In this document: in pieces, positions 59,345 through 64,000 of the stretch
Numbering within the stretch: position 1 is the first letter of the stretch
How the letters are laid out: every line of letters begins with the position of its first letter
Assembly: GCA_018857735.1 (NCBI GenBank)
Contig: JABMCL010002631.1
Span: 486,001-550,000, forward strand
Source of the DNA: Alviniconcha marisindica
Lineage: Eukaryota; Mollusca; Gastropoda; Provannidae
Direction: 5' to 3'
DNA: 64,000 nucleotides
Notes under the pieces: generated by a model
The model's database searches: none
The model's input: the letters and a program-made list of their open reading frames with translations, nothing else
What the model was told of the DNA's origin: nothing
Position numbers and translations under genes: made by a program

Positions 59345-60250
59345 AAGGACTCGCTGAAGTTGGCACAATAGATCAAACCACGAGTAGGAGTCACTGAAGT
59401 AGGCACAACTGATCAGACTACGGAAAGGAATCACTTTAGTATGCATAACTGATCAGACCACGGGTAAGAGTCACTGAAGTAGGCACAACTGATCAGACCA
59501 CGGGTAAGAGTCACTGAAGCAGGCACAATTGATCAGACTACGGAAAGGAGTCACTTTAGCATGCATAACTGATCAGACCACGGGTAAGCGTCACTGAAGT
59601 AGGCACAATTGATTAGACCACGGGTAAGAGTCACTGAAGTAGGCACAATTGATCAGACCACGGGTAAGAACCACTGAAGTAGGCACAACTGGTCAGACCA
59701 CGGGTAAGAACCACTTAAGTAGGCACAACTGGTCAGACCACGGGTAAGAACCACTGAAGTAGGCACAATTGATCGGACTACGGAAAGGAATCACTTTAGT
59801 ATGCATAACTGATCAGACCACGAGTAGGAATCACTGAAGTAGGCACAATTGATCAGACCACGAGTAGGAGTCACTGAAGTAGGCACAATTGATCAGACCA
59901 CGGGTAAGAACCACTGAAGTAGGCACAATTGATCAGACCACGGGTAAGAACCACTGAAGTAGGCACAACTGATCAGACCACGGGTAAGAACCACTGAAGT
60001 AGGCACAATTGATCAGACCACGGGTAAGAACCACTGAAGTAGGCACAACTGATCAGATTACAACAACAAAAATCACTTTAATATGCACAGTAGATCAGAC
60101 CACGGTAAGAGTCACCGAAGTAGGCACAACTGATCTTATTCGCCACGGGTAAGAGCTATTGAAGTAGGCACAACTGATCAGACCACGGGTATTAAGAGTC
60201 ACTAAAGTGGGCACAACTGATCAGACTACGGTAAGCCCACTCAAGTAGGC
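59345..60250 (+). repeat. 40-bp satellite array with 120-bp higher-order pattern
   Basis: About 22 tandem units of 40 bp. Type A reads GATCAGACCACGGGTAAGAG, then TCACTGAAGTAGGCACAACT. Type B (GATCAGACTACGGAAAGGAA, then TCACTTTAGTATGCATAACT) appears at about 59411, 59531, 59771 and, decayed, 60051, so at multiples of 40 and often 120. Edges are degenerate. No coding or splice role is evident. Confidence 0.96.
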
Positions 60251-60343
60251 ATAACCGGATTTGTGCAGCCGGGAAATAATAATAAATAAAATAAAATAAA
60301 AATTAAGTTTTGAAAACGGACACACGCAGTCCTCTCACGTAAG

Positions 60344-60640
60344 CCAAATTGGCCGAGCCGGGTAAGGCGTTATGCTGCCGGTAGGCGGACGACACATGGG
60401 TTCGATTCCCCGCTAGTTCAGCGCTCCTTTCTCCGCAAACTAAAGTTGCGGTTTGTGGACACTGTCTCAGCCTTGTGACCCTGCCCCTCACAACTAATGG
60501 AACATTAACATGGCTGTCATTGCTGCCCATCTAAATGCAGAAATAATTCTGATGGTGAGAATGTAGCGTAAGGTTCTGGGGCCGCACCTCCTGGGATCAC
60601 GGTCCCCGCCAGGACCGGCTTTTCCGCCGAAGACAACTTG
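60344..60640 (+). mobile_element. SINE family A variant with tRNA-like head
   Basis: The head is TTGGCCGAGCCGGGTAAGGC and GGGTTCGATTCCCC. The body AGTTGCGGTTTGTGGACACT, AACATTAACATGGCTGTCAT, ATCTAAATGCAG and the ending GGGATCACGGTCCCCGCC follow. Confidence 0.83.
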
Positions 60641-60729
60641 GCGCTGACAAATGAACAAACAATCCTCTCACCTTATGGAATGCATTTGTCAGTGTCACGT
60701 ACAACTTTCACATAACTTATACCAGGTGA

Positions 60730-61426
60730 ACCTCAGAGAGTGTTCAACCGCTGGGGACGCTACCAAGAAGAAGAAAGGCGTATGATTACTAACGGCAGCT
60801 TTTCGGAGCTCAGGAGCCGTGTCAAAGTCGAGGTGGCCGTCCTGGGCTCCAGTCCCTAACAGTTCTTATGGTTCCTGTGAAAGTTTCTGTTGCCTCAGCA
60901 ACATTTCAAGAAATCCTCAGTGTTCAACCGCTGGGGGCGCTACCAAGAAGAAGAAAGGTGCATGACTGCTAGCAGCTTTTCAGAGCTCAGGAGCCGTGTG
61001 AAAGTCGAGGTGGCCGTCTTGGACTCCTGTCCCCAACAGTTCTTATGGTTTCTGTGCAAGTCAGTAAGCAACATTTCGAAGAAATCCTCAGTATTCAACC
61101 ACTGGGGGCGCTACCAAGAAGAAGAAAGGTGCATGACTGCTAGCAGCTTTTCAGAGCTCAGGAGCCGTGTGAAAGTCGAGGTGGCCGTCTTGGACTCCTG
61201 TCCCCAACAGTTCTTATGGTTTCTGTGCAAGTCAGTAAGCAACATTTCGAAGAAATCCTCAGTATTCAACCACTGGGGGCGCTACCAAGAAGAAGAAAGG
61301 TGCATGACTGCTAGCAGCTTTTCAGAGCTCAGAAGCCGTGTGAAAGTCGAGGTGGTCGTCCTGGACTCCCGTCCCTAACAGTCCTTATGGTCTCTGTGCA
61401 AGTCAATAAGCAACATTTTGAAGGGT
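60730..61426 (+). repeat. Four tandem units of about 171-180 bp derived from SINE tail
   Basis: Units start near 60732, 60914, 61085 and 61256. Each has GTTCAACCGCTGGGGGCGCT, ACCAAGAAGAAGAAAGG, GAGCTCAGGAGCCGTGTGAA, GTCGAGGTGGCCGTC and TATGGTTTCTGTGCAAGTCA. The period is exactly 171 bp (57 codons) for the later copies, so one frame stays open for 162 codons (60890-61378). I regard this as a by-product, not a gene. Confidence 0.93.
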
Positions 61427-61429
61427 GAT

Positions 61430-61720
61430 TCAACGGCCGCACTGAGGCGAAGTCAGCAAAGCTACACTGACGACCTTCTCATGTTCTGAGGATACCCCAG
61501 GCTTACCAGTGAGATCGATCCGGCTTTTGAATGTGTCAATGAAAGCCAAGGTGGCCGTCCTGGGCTCCCGTCCCTAACAGTTTTGATCTCTGTGCACGTA
61601 AAGCAACATTTGGAGAATTCCTAGCCGCAGCAGTATTGAGGCGAAGTCAGCAAAGCTACACTGACGACCTGCTCATGTTCTGAGGTTACCCCAAGCTTAA
61701 AAGTGAGACCCGGCTTTCGG
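61430..61720 (+). repeat. Two-copy repeat bracketing a SINE tail
   Basis: GAGGCGAAGTCAGCAAAGCT, then ACACTGACGACC and CTCATGTTCTGAGG, occurs at about 61444 and 61636. A family A tail (AAGGTGGCCGTCCTGGGCTC) lies between. Confidence 0.9.
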
Positions 61721-62141
61721 GTAGCTCTGCCAGGATTCCTAGTGGCGGTTGAGCCGGGACCTCGATTTTTGCGTCCGCGGTACCCCGCCGCTGATGGTCA
61801 TATAGCATGTCCAGCTGGACCCATCTGGCCAGAGAGGCAGTCTGCATGGCCAGAGCCAGGACGTAAAGAAAGTCCTTCCCACGGTTACTAACCCGTGTCA
61901 GTCCAGTCATTGCACAGCCAATGGTGAAACCAGCTCCCTGTCGTTAAGCAACTTTTCCTCATCCATACCTTCACGGAACTACTCCAAATTACAAACCGTC
62001 TCGAGCTCTTCGGTCCAGCAGTGAAAATTCTTCAAACTCTGCGGAATGAATAACCTCAAGTCTGCTGACGTCGGATCCTTCCGCTGCAAGCAGCTCAGCT
62101 GAGTCTGGAACTCTTAGTCTAGGCTATACGGCTGCCGCAAC

Positions 62142-62600
62142 CCTCCACCTCTCTCGTCTTTCAAGATCAATGTAAAAACTCACCTCAGTCTTAAAGCGCT
62201 CAGTCGGTCTTGGTTCCTAATAACAATACACCTCCGTTTCTGTGCGTCAGGCCTGTATGGCATCGCGTGTGTCCCTCCACCTCTCTCGTCTTTCAAGATC
62301 AATAGAAAAACTCACCTCAGCCTTAAAGCGCTTAGTCGGTCTTGGTTCCTAATAACAATACACCTCCGTTTCTGCGCGGGTGTGGCATCGCGTCAAACTC
62401 CAAACACTGGTTTACGACATTCTTCCTTTGGAGGAAGGTGCCGGAAAGCGATGCTCGGAGTGTGGCATCATTTGTGTCCCTCTATCTCTCTCCTCTTTCA
62501 AGATCAATATTAAAAACAAAAAACACACCTCAGTCTTAAACTTTTTAAAGCACTTAGTCGGTCCTGGTTCCTAGTAACAATACACCTCTGTTTCTGTGTG
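62142..62600 (+). repeat. Three-copy repeat of about 127 bp
   Basis: CACCTCTCTCGTCTTTCAAG, ACTCACCTCAG(T/C)CTTAAAGC and TTGGTTCCTAATAACAATAC recur at about 62142, 62273 and 62478. The third is separated by the AACTCCAAACACTGGTTTAC ... GGAAGGTGCCGGAAAGCGAT fragment. Confidence 0.9.
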
Positions 62601-63004
62601 TGTGTGTGTGTGTGTGAGTGTGTGTTGCATCGCCGGCGTGTGTCAGTATATGTCATTCGTGTCGTCAGCGTGTGTGTGTTTGGGGAGGCCGGTGTAGTGT
62701 GTGCTGGAGGGGCCGGAGGGGGGCAGCAGTAGGGGAAGTTATTGTTTTTCTCTCTCCAGTTGCTGTACAGCTTTGATTTTGTTGAAGTGTGTTTCACTTA
62801 GCCTCAGTTATACAATTGACGTTTTGCTGTTCTGCACACTGTAAACTGTAGGTTATTATACAATTTCAACCGGGCGTTTCAACACACACACACACACACA
62901 CACACCCAACCCCCCAAACCCGGCTTAACAACAATTGACACAACAACAAAGACATGTCGCTGAAGCGGTCGCGGCGGCCATCTCAGTCACCGACCGTCAG
63001 TGGC

Positions 63005-63310
63005 TCGGTTGCCGGTCGAGTGTTGCTTTACGTCCATGATGATGATGATGAAGTGATGCTTTATGTCCTCAGGTGTCAGTTGACATATTAGGGACAAGTT
63101 GTGACCAATGCCGAATCACGGTGCAATAATTCTTTACGTCCACGGAAACCAGAAGGCTCGTTAGGACGGACAGTCCAGGACGTCCACCTCGACTCTCACA
63201 CAGCTCCTGAACCATGCTTTACGTCCACAGAAACTGTAGGCTTATTAGGGACGGGGAGCCCAGGACGGCCACCTCAGTCGACTTTCACACAGCTCCTGAA
63301 CTCTGCCACA
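63005..63310 (-). mobile_element. SINE tail fragments (family A), two in tandem
   Basis: On the minus strand two copies of CTGTGTGAAAGTCGA...GGTGGCCGTCCTGGGC...TGTGGACGTAAAGCA lie at 63130-63212 and 63218-63305. A third partial piece (TGACATATTAGGGACAA) precedes them. Confidence 0.8.
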
Positions 63311-63454
63311 CACCGTCAGTGGCCGCACCTTACAATCAGCCGTCGTGTGGCCGTCTGGCTGGTCAATGTCTAGAGAGCAGCAGGCTTTGGCATTGGGTCG
63401 GTCACTGATGGTCCGGCAACTAAGTCAGCCGTGCTCACGTCGCCCAAGGAGTGT

Positions 63455-63600
63455 AGAGAGTTCAGGAGCTGTGTGAAAGTCGAGGTGGCCGTCCTAATGA
63501 GCCTTATGGTTTCTGTGGACGTAAAGCAACATTGAACCAATGCATACGCATTGGTCACAGTTTGTCCCTAATATGTCAACCCGACATCCGAGGATATTAG
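63455..63600 (+). mobile_element. SINE tail fragment (family A)
   Basis: TTCAGGAGCTGTGTGAAAGT, CGAGGTGGCCGTCC, GTGGACGTAAAGCAACATTG, then TAATATGTCAACCCGACATC as at 29.36 kb. Confidence 0.82.
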
Positions 63601-64000
63601 TATCGCCCAAGGAAGAACAGTTATGCGGCAACTCCAAGCACTGGCTTACGACATCCTTCCGACCGAAGACTCTTCATGTTCCCCGGGAAAAACGGGGTGC
63701 CTGTAAGCGAGTCCGCTGCCGGGGAGCCAGTGTGCGGCCGTACACGGCCGGCCGTAGGCCCTACACTGACTAGACTCATTTTGAAGAGGCCGTGCCGAGT
63801 CAATAACCGCGCGGCCGGAGAATAGGGCGGCCACTGACCCCGGCATGGACCATGGCCGGACCTACCCACTGAGTGGTTGCGACTCGTCAGAGATGAGTCA
63901 CTGGACCGACAACTGAGTCTTTACTGAACTGAATCAGTAGGCCCGCTGATTCATCACTGATTTTTTGCCGCTTCCTCCGAATTTACTCTACGGTAACTTT

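Larger units (their letters stand above)
61720..64000. other. Repeat-rich intergenic end of the window
   Basis: Beyond the listed repeats there are short CA/TG tracts (62600-62625, 62882-62905) and CpG-richer DNA from about 63.65 kb. No conserved coding segment was seen. Confidence 0.6.

Noticed and set aside
59345..60250. CRISPR-like regular repeat array
   Set aside because: The 40-bp units are contiguous with no unique spacers, and the window is eukaryotic. It is a satellite.
60890..61378. 162-codon open frame with repeated peptide
   Set aside because: It lies entirely in tandem SINE-tail DNA whose period happens to be divisible by three. No domain, splice sites or promoter support a gene.

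Overview
This is a 64 kb window of animal nuclear DNA. It carries two recognisable multi-exon protein genes with GT-AG introns, no bacterial-type operons, abundant dinucleotide microsatellites, tRNA-derived SINEs, small inverted-repeat transposons and several tandem arrays. The two proteins and the repeat landscape suggest an invertebrate, most likely a lophotrochozoan and perhaps a gastropod mollusc. That placement is inference; the sequence alone does not prove it.

Region 1 (about 0.13-21.4 kb, minus strand) is a gene for an hnRNP K-type KH-domain RNA-binding protein. Nine coding exons can be joined with matching phases, from an 11-codon first exon at 21324-21357 to a Gly/Met-rich exon at 130-363. 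The first KH domain is split over exons 2-5 and the second over exons 6-7. The 3' end, presumably with the third KH domain, lies beyond the left edge. The KH2 exon has a truncated, splice-site-bearing twin just upstream (2501-2579) that would shift the frame, so it could act as a regulated poison acceptor. The introns hold tandem duplications, a 55-bp minisatellite and many CA/TG tracts. A GC-box/E-box region sits at the start codon (21.36-21.6 kb), and a second CpG-rich zone lies inside intron 1 (17.2-18.4 kb).

Region 2 (about 21.9-50.5 kb) has no protein gene I can recognise. It holds copies and fragments of a tRNA-derived SINE family, C- or G-rich tandem arrays (25.2, 28.4, 31.6 and 35.3-35.9 kb), and three short inverted-repeat elements. 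The clearest is a 680-bp piggyBac-like MITE with perfect terminal repeats and TTAA flanks (45.16-45.85 kb).

Region 3 (50.57-about 57.7 kb, plus strand) is a complete DET1 gene: five coding exons encode 548 residues, almost the length of human DET1 (550). A candidate 14-nt 5' UTR microexon precedes them. The last intron has a 12-copy minisatellite, and the 3' UTR has a direct repeat and two AATAAA signals. DET1 works with DDB1, DDA1, COP1 and CUL4 in ubiquitin ligation. The hnRNP K-like protein is a nuclear RNA-binding protein. I see no functional link between these two neighbours.

Region 4 (57.8-64 kb) is repeat DNA: a nearly perfect 367-bp palindrome, a 40-bp satellite with a 120-bp higher-order pattern, and 171-bp tandem units derived from SINE tails. 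Nothing here is clearly a new functional system. The most notable observations are the palindrome, the duplicated KH2 exon, the MITE, the phased satellite and the SINE-derived tandem open frame.
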